NCBI RefSeq assembly: GCF_050753365.1
Contig: NZ_JBLZFY010000001.1
Location: 62,001-126,000 of the forward strand
Source of the DNA: Geminocystis sp050753365
GTDB taxonomy: Bacteria; Cyanobacteriota; Cyanobacteriia; Cyanobacteriales; Cyanobacteriaceae
Reading direction: 5' to 3'
Length of the DNA: 64,000 nucleotides
Shown here piece by piece: positions 45,990 to 54,861 of this stretch (positions are counted from its first letter, which is position 1; every line of letters starts with the position of its first letter). Below the pieces are notes generated by a model, which saw only the letters and a list, made by a program, of their open reading frames with translations, had not been told where the DNA came from and searched no databases. The position numbers were made by a program, and so were the translations under genes.

Positions 45990-47795
45990 ATGACTGATAT
46001 TAATAATACCGAAAACATTACGATCGATTCCTCATTTATAGCAAATTTAAGGCATGACTTACGCACTCCTATTAATGCGATTTTAGGTTATAGTGAAATG
46101 TTATTAGAAGAATTAGAAGATGATGTAACTTTACAAGAATCCCATGGAGAAAGTGTAGAAGATTCCATAAATAAATTAAACGATATTCAAAGCAATGGAA
46201 AAGAAGTATTAAGACTAATTAATCAATTATTAAATGATCAATATGGTAGTCAATCAAAAAATATTTTAGTAGAAAATTTATTAAATTTAAAAATAGCGAC
46301 GAATCCCTTAATTACCGATATTATTAGTAACTGTAATCTGTTAAAAAACGAATTAGAAGTGTTCGACAATGAAGACTTTATCGTGGACATTAATAGAGTC
46401 TATAAATCAGGGATTCATCTGAAAGCATTGTTTATTGATATTCAAGAATTAAACTTTTTACCAATTGATGAAACAGAAAATTTATCCCATGTTCCTATAG
46501 ATAATTTTATCCAAGTTAGATACCCTAAATTATCCTTAGAAAATCAAAAAAATGCTCTGACTGGACATATTTTAGTAGTAGATGATAACCAAAATAATCG
46601 AGATTTACTTTATACTTTATTAACCAAAGAAAATTATACTGTTTCTACGGCAATTAATGGGAAAGAAGCCCTTGAAATGATTGATAAAAAAGACTATGAT
46701 TTGATTCTTTTAGACTTATTGATGCCAGAAATTGACGGTTATCAAGCATTAAAAAATATTAAAGAAAATCCCAAGAAAAAACATATTCCTGTCATTATGA
46801 TTTCAGCCCTTGATGAAGTAGAAAATATTATTCGTTGCATTGAAATTGGGGCAGAAGATTATTTACCAAAACCTTTTAATAAAACCCTTTTAAAAGCGAG
46901 AGTTGATACATCTTTAGAAAAGAAAATTCTGAGGGATAGAGAAATCGAATATGTCAAAAAATTAAATAATGAATTAGATAAAGGGCGAGAAATGCAGTTA
47001 AACTTTTTACCCCTTAAACCCTTACAAATTCCTCAATGGGAAATAGCTAGTTTCTTTAAACCTGCCCGTCAAGTAGCAGGAGATTTTTACGATACTTTTT
47101 TATTGCCTAATAATCACGTTGTTTTAGTCTTAGCTGATGTGTGTGATAAGGGAGTTGGTGCGGCATTATTTATGGGACTTTTTCGTAGTTTAATTCGGAT
47201 TTTTTCTCATCAAATTTCGATCGAAGGAGATATAAATGAGATATTATCTACTCATAAACCCTTAGAAACGGGATGGATAAGTGATGATATGGAAACGAAT
47301 TTTATCCACTTAAACGCGCTTAATTCCGTGAGTTTAACGAATAATTATGTTGCGGATAATCATGGTGATTTAGGAATGTTTGCGACAATGTTTATGGGCA
47401 TTTTAAATCCTGATACTGGATTATTAACCTACATTAATGGAGGGCATGAATCGTTAATTATCACTGATTCCCATGGTAACAGAAAACATGAGCTTAGTTC
47501 GATCGCACCTGCTGTGGGTATGATGCCTGATATGGTGTTTAACTGTAAACAAATTTACCTTGAGCAAGGAGATATACTATTTGGCAATACTGATGGTGTC
47601 ACGGATGCTCGATCGATCACCAAAGAATTTTACCATGATAAAAGGTTAAATGCCATTTTAGAGCAACCCTTTAATTCGGCTCAATTATTAGTCAATACCA
47701 TAAAAGACAGTGTATTAGAACATATCGGCACAGCAGATCAGTTTGATGATATAACTATGTTAGCTATCAGGAGAGAAAATCGAGTCTTCTGCTAA
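45990..47795 (+). CDS. Receiver-PP2C phosphatase (RsbU-like) with kinase-type dimerisation helix
   Basis: 601 residues. The N-terminus has a HisKA-like H-box NLRHDLRTPINAILGYSEML with H22, but no HATPase_c domain follows. Receiver domain about 192-310 (VVDDNQNNRD, phospho-Asp near 241 in LILLDLLMPEIDG), then a coiled linker and a SpoIIE/PP2C phosphatase (AGDFYDTF near 362, DVCDKGVGAALFM, GHESLII, GNTDGVTDA). It probably dephosphorylates an anti-sigma-factor antagonist under control of its receiver. Confidence 0.9.
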   Translation: MTDINNTENITIDSSFIANLRHDLRTPINAILGYSEMLLEELEDDVTLQESHGESVEDSINKLNDIQSNGKEVLRLINQLLNDQYGSQSKNILVENLLNLKIATNPLITDIISNCNLLKNELEVFDNEDFIVDINRVYKSGIHLKALFIDIQELNFLPIDETENLSHVPIDNFIQVRYPKLSLENQKNALTGHILVVDDNQNNRDLLYTLLTKENYTVSTAINGKEALEMIDKKDYDLILLDLLMPEIDGYQALKNIKENPKKKHIPVIMISALDEVENIIRCIEIGAEDYLPKPFNKTLLKARVDTSLEKKILRDREIEYVKKLNNELDKGREMQLNFLPLKPLQIPQWEIASFFKPARQVAGDFYDTFLLPNNHVVLVLADVCDKGVGAALFMGLFRSLIRIFSHQISIEGDINEILSTHKPLETGWISDDMETNFIHLNALNSVSLTNNYVADNHGDLGMFATMFMGILNPDTGLLTYINGGHESLIITDSHGNRKHELSSIAPAVGMMPDMVFNCKQIYLEQGDILFGNTDGVTDARSITKEFYHDKRLNAILEQPFNSAQLLVNTIKDSVLEHIGTADQFDDITMLAIRRENRVFC

Positions 47796-47825
47796 TGGTT
47801 TCATGGATAAATTATGAATTATGAA

Positions 47826-49196
47826 TTATTGATGAGCGATAATTTCCTGACTGACGCGCAATCCGCTAAGATAAGCACCATGTACAGTGGCAGGATAATC
47901 GACAGAAGTGGCTTCCCCTGCGAAAAAAACTTGTTGATTAATGGGTTTAGCTAATTCCTGACGATGGTTTGGTGTAGAATTAATGGCATAATAAGAGTAA
48001 GAACCAAAACTAAAAGCATCTTGACTCCATCGGGTTAACTGATAATCTATAGGTTGGGGAATAGAATTGCCGTAAATTTGCCGTAAATTTTTCATGGCAT
48101 CAGCGACAATTTTTTCATCACTCCATGACTCTATTTCTTTCCCGAATTTTCCCGCATTAAATCCTAATAATATTGGTTTTTTTAGTGCCGATTCAAGATT
48201 AACCCATCCACTCCATTGTCCTTTTTTATCTGAAATCTTCCCTATCCAATGGTAATTTTTTTGCCAAAATGGCTTCGGAAAAAGTAAGTATAATTTATTT
48301 AAAACTCCCATACCTAATTGATTAATTGCCCCTAATTTTTTCTCTGGTAAAGGAGGAGAAAACTTAACGATATTTTTTTGTAAAACTCCTAATGGTAAAG
48401 TGACAATGACTTTATCCCCCTGAAAATTGCCTTGATTAGTAATAACATTTACGCCCTGATTATTAGATTCGATCGAAACTACTTTATGATTAAGTCTAAT
48501 ATTCAATCCTTTAGCTAAATAATCACTGATAACAGTATAACCTTTAGGAAAGAGTAAATCATCACCATCAAAAGCTTTACCATCATCAAAATAGAAAGCG
48601 GAAAGTTGAGATATATCGGCTGCGTATTCTAGCTCAATATTATAGTTAAATAAAAAGTTAAAATAGTCTTTATCTGAGTTGGATAATTGTTGCCAATTTA
48701 GTTCTTTTTCTAAGGCTTTTTGCAAAGAAATATCGTCATTATATTTATTCTGAATTTTAATAATAATTTGTTCTATTTTCTGAGCTAATTTATCTAATTT
48801 TTCTTCTTTATCCTCTGTAATTATTTTGCCATTAAGATCGTATATAATAGCTTTTTCACTCTTAGTAGGAAAAACTTGAGCATTAATAGAATTAGCTAAT
48901 TTTGTAATGGGATTACCTTGCTTTCCATGAATCCAAGAAGCCCCCATATCTACCGAAGCATTATCCCATTTTTTACTTGTCCATAAACGTCCACCAATAC
49001 GATTTCTTGCTTCTAATAAGATTACCTCAAAACCTTGATTTTGCAAAGTTTTACCTGCTGTTAATCCTGCTATTCCAGCACCTATAATAATAATTTTCCC
49101 CTTAGCTTTATTGATATTATTAGCTAAATTTTTTGAGGAGAAAGTATACGTTGCTATTAGGGATGTTAAACAAAGAAAAAAACGACGATTAACCAT
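47826..49196 (-). CDS. FAD-dependent amine oxidase, Tat-type signal
   Basis: 456 residues of the flavin monoamine oxidase family. An NRRFFLCLTSLIA start resembles a twin-arginine signal. FAD-binding IIIIGAGIAGLTAGKTL near 35-51 and EARNRIGGRLWTSKKWDNASVDMGASWIHG follow, and the C-terminal FAD site FAGEATSVDYPATVHGAYLSG is complete. Polyamines or amino acids are likely substrates. A heptamer array starts 3 bp upstream of the ATG. Confidence 0.9.
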   Translation of the reverse strand: MVNRRFFLCLTSLIATYTFSSKNLANNINKAKGKIIIIGAGIAGLTAGKTLQNQGFEVILLEARNRIGGRLWTSKKWDNASVDMGASWIHGKQGNPITKLANSINAQVFPTKSEKAIIYDLNGKIITEDKEEKLDKLAQKIEQIIIKIQNKYNDDISLQKALEKELNWQQLSNSDKDYFNFLFNYNIELEYAADISQLSAFYFDDGKAFDGDDLLFPKGYTVISDYLAKGLNIRLNHKVVSIESNNQGVNVITNQGNFQGDKVIVTLPLGVLQKNIVKFSPPLPEKKLGAINQLGMGVLNKLYLLFPKPFWQKNYHWIGKISDKKGQWSGWVNLESALKKPILLGFNAGKFGKEIESWSDEKIVADAMKNLRQIYGNSIPQPIDYQLTRWSQDAFSFGSYSYYAINSTPNHRQELAKPINQQVFFAGEATSVDYPATVHGAYLSGLRVSQEIIAHQ

Positions 49197-49512
49197 TGTA
49201 ATTAAGAATTAAGAATTAAGAATTAAGAATTAAAAAACTCTCTTAAAAATTACTATAATTGAGTGCTGATTGCATTGATATAGTAATGGTACAAGTACAA
49301 ACAAGATGCTTGTTTTACGATACAAAAATAAAACTTATGGTAAAAGTATCCTAGTCTTTATTTTCTAAGGGAAGATTCACCTTTGCGACTTTGCGTCTTT
49401 GCGTGAGATAAAAAATGTTATTGATTCCATGAAAAGTAAGAGAAATAGAAGGTTTTTAATTACCATGCTAGAATAGTTTACAATTCTTAACAAAAGTTAG
49501 AAAGCAAAGACG
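49197..49512. other. Intergenic region between divergent amine oxidase and chelatase genes
   Basis: Contains the AATTAAG heptamer array at 49199-49234, an ACAAGATGCTTGTTTTACGA repeat near 49302, and a CTTTGCG triple repeat near 49381-49405. Promoters for both genes must lie here. No further gene. Confidence 0.55.
49199..49234. repeat. Heptanucleotide array (AATTAAG) at the amine oxidase start
   Basis: Five units just 5' of the amine oxidase ATG (reverse strand). Confidence 0.8.
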
Positions 49513-52500
49513 ATGAAACGTATAGTATTAATAACAGGATTTGAGACATTTAACAGTAGTTTATACCGGCAATCAGCGATTCTCGCTACATCTCGCTGTG
49601 AAGGTTTAGAAGTTATCGTTTTCACCGATGCGGATATTAATACTCAAAGGGAAAACGTCGAATCTGCCTTACAAACTGCTGATGTTTTCTTTGCTAGTTT
49701 GCTTTTCGACTATGATCAAGTAATGTGGTTAAGGGAAAAAGTGAGTCATATTCCCATTCGTCTGGTTTTCGAGTCGGCTTTAGAATTAATGAGTTTGACT
49801 CAAATAGGCAAATTTTCGATCGGGGATAAGCCTAAAGGGATGCCTAAACCTGTACAATTCATCTTGAGTAAGTTTACCAATAGTAAAGAAGAAGATAAGT
49901 TAGCAGGATATATTAGTTTCTTAAAAACAGGACCTAAATTATTAAAGTACATTCCCGTTAAAAAAGTCCAAGATTTGCGTAACTGGTTAATTATTTACGG
50001 TTATTGGAATGCAGGAGGAGTTGATAATGTGGCTTCGATGTGTTGGTATCTTGCAGAAAATTATCTCGGTTTAAAGGTATCAGAAATTCCTCCTGTCATA
50101 GAAACTCCTAACATGGGTTTACTTCATCCCGACTATGAGGGTTATTTTACTTCTCCTAGTGAATATCTTAATTGGTATTTGAGGAATGATCCCCCCCAAC
50201 CCCCCTTAGTAAGGGGGGAGAAAAATTCGGGAGACTTAACAAAAGGGGAGTTAACTCCTGTTGTTGGTATATTGTTATATCGTAAGCACGTTATCAGCAA
50301 ACTGTCTTATATTCCTCAACTGATTCGCTACTTTGAAGAAGCAGGATTGATTCCCCTTCCTATTTTCATCAATGGTGTTGAAGGTCATGTGGCTGTAAGA
50401 GATTGGATGACAACAGATTATGAACAAGAAAAACGTAGTCAGGGTATTAATGAAACTCTCTCGTTATCTAAGGATGCAGTGAAAGTTGATGCGGTTATCT
50501 CTACCATCGGTTTTCCTTTGGTGGGTGGTCCTGCTGGTAGTATGGAAGCTGGAAGACAGGTAGAAGTGGCAAAACGTATCTTAACGGCTAAAAATATTCC
50601 CTACATCGTCGCTGCGCCTCTGTTAATCCAAGATATTCATTCATGGGTGAGAAAGGGCATCGGTGGTTTGCAAAGTGTGGTATTATACGCTTTACCTGAA
50701 TTAGATGGTTCGATCGACACTATCCCATTAGGTGGTTTAGTAGGGGAAGATATATACCTTATTCCTGAAAGGGTTAAGCGTCTTACTGGTAGAGTCAATA
50801 ATTGGATTAAGTTAAGAAGAAAGGAGAAGTTCGATCGAAAGGTTGCTATTATATTGTATGGTTTTCCCCCCGGATACGGTGCAACTGGCACAGCCGCTTT
50901 ATTAAATGTACCTAAATCTCTGCAAAAATTACTAACGGCATTGAAGGAAGAAGGTTATAACATTGATAATATTCCCGAAGACGGCGAGGAAATTCTTAAA
51001 CAAGTCAAAACTGCCGATGATTTTATTTCCTATTCAGGGAAAAAGAATCCCCCCCAACCCCCCTTATTAAGGGGGGAGACGGAGTCGGGGGGATTACCCT
51101 TATTAAGGGGGGAGACGGAGTCGGGGAGATTACCCTTATTAAGGGGGGAGACAGAGTCGGGGGGATTAAATACCGTTGATGTGAAGACTCTCGATCGATG
51201 GTTAGGGTATATACTAATAAATAAAATCCAAAAACAATGGGGAAATCTCACTCAAACAGGGATTAAAACCATCGGTGATAAATTTCAAATCGGCGGTATT
51301 CAACTCGGTAACGTCTGGATTGGAGTACAACCTCCTCTCGGTATAGCGGGTGATCCCATGAGGCTTATGTTTGAAAAAGATTTAACACCCCATCCTCAAT
51401 ACACAGCCTTTTATAAATGGTTGCAAAACGACTTTCAAGCCGATGCGATTATCCACTTTGGAATGCACGGCACTGTAGAATGGTTGCCCGGTAATCCTTT
51501 AGGTAATACGGGTTATTCGTGGTCAGATGTACTATTAGGCGATATTCCTAATCTCTACATTTACGCCGCTAACAACCCCAGTGAATCCATGTTGGCAAAA
51601 AGAAGGGGTTATGGTGTGATTATCTCTCATAACGTGCCTCCTTACGGTAGGGCGGGTTTATATAAAGAGTTAATGGCATTAAAAGAGTTAATTAACGAGT
51701 ATCGAGAAGATACTGAGAAAAATCAGCTATTAAAAGGGGATATTGTCCAAAAAATAGTCGATAGTGGTTTATATAAAGATTGCAAATTTAGCGAAGGAGA
51801 AAAGTCTGGTATTGAGTTTACTGCTGACAATGCTAAATTATTCAGTAAACAAGCACTCAACGATTATTTTGTGCAAATTTACGACTATTTGCAAATTGTC
51901 GAGCAAAGATTATTTTCCTCTGGTTTACACATTTTAGGAGAAAAACCGAATCAAGAGCAACTGCAATCTTACCTTGAGGCTTATTTTAATGATACTTATA
52001 GTCAACAAAACTTCTCTCAAGAGTTAAACAATAGTGACTTATTCGCCAGAGTGGAGAAAAAAGCCGAAAAAGAGGAAGAATTAAAGCAACGTTTTGCACA
52101 ACAACAGCTAATTACTGACTTGTTAATGCAGACAGAAGACGAATTGACTAACTTATTAAGAGGTTTAAACGGTGAATATATCCCCCCTGCGCCCGGAGGT
52201 GACTTACTCAGAGATGGAGCAGGAGTACTACCTACGGGGCGTAACATACACGCATTAGACCCTTATCGGATGCCTTCTCAGGGTGCATATTTACGGGGTA
52301 GAGAAATTGGTAAGAAGATTATTGAGCAAAATTTAGCAGAAAACGGCAGTTATCCTGAGACTGTAGCCGTCATGTTATGGGGTTTAGATGCCATTAAGAC
52401 TAAGGGGGAGTCGATCGGCATTTTATTGGAATTGGTAGGTGCACAGCCTGTTAAAGAAGGCACAGGGCGCATAGTTAGATATGAGTTAATGCCCTTAGAA

Positions 52501-53409
52501 AAAGTCGGACATCCCCGCATCGATGTTTTAGGCAATTTATCGGGAATTTTTCGAGATACTTTTTTGAATATTATCGAATTGTTGGATGATTTATTTTACC
52601 GTGCTTCGATCGCAGATGAATCTCCCGAAAATAACTTTATTCGCAAACATTATCTTGAATTAAAGGAAAAAGGTATAGATAACCCCTCCGCACGACTGTT
52701 TTCTAATCCTAGCGGTGATTTTGGCTCATTAGTAAACGATCAAGTTGTGGATGGAAACTGGGATTCAGGGGATGAGTTAGCGGATACATGGAAAAGTCGC
52801 AATGTTTTCAGCTACGGTAGAAAGGATAAAGGGCAAACTCGCCCCGAAATTTTAGATAAACTATTAGAAACTAGCGCTACGGTGGTGCAGGAAATCGATT
52901 CTGTTGAATATGGTTTGACGGATATTCAAGAATATTATGCTAACACAGGAGGCTTGAAACGATCGGCTGAAAAACAAAGCGGTAAGAAAGTAACGGCTAG
53001 TTTTGTGGAAAGTTTCTCTAAGGATACCACTCCCCGTAAATTGGAGCAGGTTTTAAGGATGGAATATCGCACTAAGTTACTTAACCCCAAATGGGCGAAA
53101 GCTATGGCTGATCAGGGTTCTGGCGGTGCTTACGAAATATCCCAACGGATGACGGCTTTAATCGGTTGGGGAGGCACAACGGATTTTACCGATAATTGGG
53201 TATATGATCAAGCGGTTGATACTTATGTATTAGATCAGGACATGGCGAATAAGTTGAGGGAAGCAAATCCCGAAGCCTTCCGTAATATTGTGGGGAGAAT
53301 GTTGGAGGCGAATGGGCGCGGTTTTTGGGATGCGGATGAGGAGAAGTTGGAGAAAATCAAGAGTCTTTATGAGATGACGGAGGATGAATTGGAGGGGGTT
53401 ACTGTTTAA
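49513..53409 (+). CDS. bchH: Magnesium/cobalt chelatase large subunit (BchH/ChlH/CobN family), repeat-bearing
   Basis: 1298 residues. It matches the large metal-chelatase subunit that binds the tetrapyrrole: YGYWNAGGVDNVASMCWYL near 160-178, WIGVQPPLGIAGDPM, IHFGMHGTVEWLPGNPLGNTGYSW, the DPYRMPSQGAYLRG segment and C-terminal IGWGGTTDFTDNWVYDQ. The opening MKRIVLITGFETFNSS is unlike the canonical ChlH start I know, so this may be the second, CobN-annotated paralogue of cyanobacteria. Two in-frame inserts (about residues 226-248 and 511-552) are translated C/G-run repeats, the second a 12-residue unit three times. Confidence 0.88.
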   Translation: MKRIVLITGFETFNSSLYRQSAILATSRCEGLEVIVFTDADINTQRENVESALQTADVFFASLLFDYDQVMWLREKVSHIPIRLVFESALELMSLTQIGKFSIGDKPKGMPKPVQFILSKFTNSKEEDKLAGYISFLKTGPKLLKYIPVKKVQDLRNWLIIYGYWNAGGVDNVASMCWYLAENYLGLKVSEIPPVIETPNMGLLHPDYEGYFTSPSEYLNWYLRNDPPQPPLVRGEKNSGDLTKGELTPVVGILLYRKHVISKLSYIPQLIRYFEEAGLIPLPIFINGVEGHVAVRDWMTTDYEQEKRSQGINETLSLSKDAVKVDAVISTIGFPLVGGPAGSMEAGRQVEVAKRILTAKNIPYIVAAPLLIQDIHSWVRKGIGGLQSVVLYALPELDGSIDTIPLGGLVGEDIYLIPERVKRLTGRVNNWIKLRRKEKFDRKVAIILYGFPPGYGATGTAALLNVPKSLQKLLTALKEEGYNIDNIPEDGEEILKQVKTADDFISYSGKKNPPQPPLLRGETESGGLPLLRGETESGRLPLLRGETESGGLNTVDVKTLDRWLGYILINKIQKQWGNLTQTGIKTIGDKFQIGGIQLGNVWIGVQPPLGIAGDPMRLMFEKDLTPHPQYTAFYKWLQNDFQADAIIHFGMHGTVEWLPGNPLGNTGYSWSDVLLGDIPNLYIYAANNPSESMLAKRRGYGVIISHNVPPYGRAGLYKELMALKELINEYREDTEKNQLLKGDIVQKIVDSGLYKDCKFSEGEKSGIEFTADNAKLFSKQALNDYFVQIYDYLQIVEQRLFSSGLHILGEKPNQEQLQSYLEAYFNDTYSQQNFSQELNNSDLFARVEKKAEKEEELKQRFAQQQLITDLLMQTEDELTNLLRGLNGEYIPPAPGGDLLRDGAGVLPTGRNIHALDPYRMPSQGAYLRGREIGKKIIEQNLAENGSYPETVAVMLWGLDAIKTKGESIGILLELVGAQPVKEGTGRIVRYELMPLEKVGHPRIDVLGNLSGIFRDTFLNIIELLDDLFYRASIADESPENNFIRKHYLELKEKGIDNPSARLFSNPSGDFGSLVNDQVVDGNWDSGDELADTWKSRNVFSYGRKDKGQTRPEILDKLLETSATVVQEIDSVEYGLTDIQEYYANTGGLKRSAEKQSGKKVTASFVESFSKDTTPRKLEQVLRMEYRTKLLNPKWAKAMADQGSGGAYEISQRMTALIGWGGTTDFTDNWVYDQAVDTYVLDQDMANKLREANPEAFRNIVGRMLEANGRGFWDADEEKLEKIKSLYEMTEDELEGVTV
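50188..50240 (+). repeat. C/G-run repeat inside the chelatase gene (insert 1)
   Basis: CCCCCCCAACCCCCCTTAGT then AAGGGGGGAG, read in frame as DPPQPPLVRGEKNSG. Matches the intergenic repeat at 20172-20210. Confidence 0.8.
51045..51166 (+). repeat. C/G-run repeat with 36-bp tandem triplication inside the chelatase gene (insert 2)
   Basis: Begins CCCCCCCAACCCCCCTTATT, then three 36-bp units, each encoding LLRGETESGGLP or a one-residue variant. 36 is a multiple of 3, so the frame is kept whatever the copy number. Confidence 0.9.
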
Positions 53410-53485
53410 TTAGTTTCTGTGTTAGGTTGCGTCTAGGTTCACCCACCGATATTATGGGATAATTTTGATCATATTCAAAAAAATT

Positions 53486-53872
53486 TTACTCCCATAATCT
53501 CTGAATAGGGTAAAGATCAAATTTACTATCTCTACTGATTAAAATTAAGTCTCTTTCTATTGCTTGAACAATTAACATTCGATCGAATGGATCTCTATGA
53601 TACAATGGCAAATTACAAATCGCCTGAGTATCACCTACTGAAATTGGCAATATAAGAATATCCGATGATTTGAGTTCGATTTCAATGTGTTGATAAGTTT
53701 TTTTAAGAGATAATTTACCAATGTTGATCTTAATGGCAATTTCCCAAAGACTGACAATGCTAAGATAAACTGTCTCTGCTTCTTGAATATGTGATCGAGC
53801 TTTTTGTGGTAAATTAGGATCATCCTCTGATAACCAAATAAAAGCATGAGTGTCTAGAAGTAAGCCTTTCAT
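53486..53872 (-). CDS. PIN-domain toxin VapC
   Basis: 128 residues. LLLDTHAFIWLSED gives the first catalytic Asp near 7, LSIVSLWEIAIK the conserved Glu, YHRDPFDRMLIVQAI the next acidic residues, and LISRDSKFDLY the last. This 'DTHAFIWL' class of PIN toxin differs from the PIN protein at 56168. Its start overlaps the antitoxin end by 4 bp. Confidence 0.9.
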   Translation of the reverse strand: MKGLLLDTHAFIWLSEDDPNLPQKARSHIQEAETVYLSIVSLWEIAIKINIGKLSLKKTYQHIEIELKSSDILILPISVGDTQAICNLPLYHRDPFDRMLIVQAIERDLILISRDSKFDLYPIQRLWE

Positions 53873-54099
53873 AGCATATACTCCTCAAAATCTTCTAAGG
53901 ATTCATCGAAATCATCAGCTAATGGTAAAACAAATGTACCCTTTAATATCCCTATTCGATTTTTAACACCAGAATTATCTTGTGTCGTATTTTCTTGATG
54001 ATATTTTTCTTGAAGATACTCTGCATAATGTAATAATTCGGCTTGGAGAGACACTGGCATTTTTTCCACTGTTTCCCATATTTTACTTTTTAATTCCAT
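53869..54099 (-). CDS. DUF2281-type antitoxin of the VapC pair
   Basis: 76 residues. N-terminal WETVEKMPVSLQAELLHYAE belongs to the DUF2281 antitoxin group. The acidic C-terminus LADDFDESLEDFEEYML presumably wraps its toxin. Residues 1-42 match the antitoxin at 56545 at 37 of 42 positions, while the C-termini are unrelated. Confidence 0.85.
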   Translation of the reverse strand: MELKSKIWETVEKMPVSLQAELLHYAEYLQEKYHQENTTQDNSGVKNRIGILKGTFVLPLADDFDESLEDFEEYML

Positions 54100-54244
54100 T
54101 TATTTTTCGCATCATTTTCTAACTCTTTAAGACTATATTTTAATATTAACTCATTGAATTATAAGTTCGATCGCACTGCATCATTTTGTAATCTTATTTA
54201 ATCCAATATAATGGAGTATAACAATCTCAATCAAATAGAAGACG

Positions 54245-54493
54245 ATGGAAAATACAAAAGTTATCTTAGGAAGAATCACCTTTAACCCTGAAATTATTGG
54301 CGGAAGGGCTTGTATTCGAGGAATGCGCATTACAGTCGCTTTAGTGTTAAAATTGTTAGCTAGTGATATGTCGATCGAAGAAATCTTAACAGAATATCCA
54401 GACTTAGAATTAGGCGATATTCAAGCCTCTCTTAATTATGCCTCTTTGTTAGCCGATGAAAAAGTTTATAGTTTTGAGGAGAAAGTGGCATGA
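54245..54493 (+). CDS. DUF433 antitoxin-like protein
   Basis: 82 residues, a classic DUF433 protein: ITFNPEIIGGRACIRGMRIT, VALVLKLLASDMSIEEILTEYPDLELGDIQASLNYA. DUF433 is a MerR/winged-helix-like fold often paired with DUF5615. Its stop overlaps the next start by 4 bp (ATGA). First gene of a three-gene operon with DUF5615 and a methyltransferase. A near-identical copy lies at 57800. Confidence 0.92.
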   Translation: MENTKVILGRITFNPEIIGGRACIRGMRITVALVLKLLASDMSIEEILTEYPDLELGDIQASLNYASLLADEKVYSFEEKVA

Positions 54494-54861
54494 AATTTTT
54501 AGGTGATATGGGAGTCTCTCAAACTGTCATCAATACTCTGCGAAATTATGGTTATGATGCCATACATCTCAGAGATGAGAAATTACAAAAACTCCCTGAT
54601 GAAAATATTATCATCAAAGCAAAAGATGAAGGAAGAATAATTTTAACTTTTGATTTAGATTTTGGTGAATTATTAGCTTTTAGCGGTGATTCTCTGCCCA
54701 GTGTGATTATTTTTAGATTAGAAAAAGCCAATCCTGATTATGTTTTATCGAAATTAAATCCTGTTTTGCAAAAATGTCAAAATATATTAGAAAATGGTGC
54801 AATTATTACTATCAAAGATAAGAATTATCGTATTCGATATTTACCTGTTAAAAATGAATAA
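54490..54861 (+). CDS. DUF5615 PIN-like toxin
   Basis: 123 residues. MKFLGDMGVSQTVINTLRNY carries the early acidic residue, ILTFDLDFGELLAF the characteristic TxDxDF motif, and the PSVIIFRLEKAN strand follows. DUF5615 is a PIN-like (Mut7-C-like) putative nuclease usually paired with DUF433. It ends directly at the methyltransferase start with no gap (TAA then ATG). Confidence 0.9.
   Translation: MKFLGDMGVSQTVINTLRNYGYDAIHLRDEKLQKLPDENIIIKAKDEGRIILTFDLDFGELLAFSGDSLPSVIIFRLEKANPDYVLSKLNPVLQKCQNILENGAIITIKDKNYRIRYLPVKNE

Noticed and set aside
51045..51166. Possible CRISPR-like array (36-bp repeated units)
   Set aside because: The units are directly tandem with no spacers, lie in frame within a protein gene and match a dispersed C/G-run repeat.
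51030..51251. Reverse-strand open frame with PDSVSPLNKG repeats
   Set aside because: Antisense shadow of the chelatase insert; its repeats simply mirror the 36-bp units.
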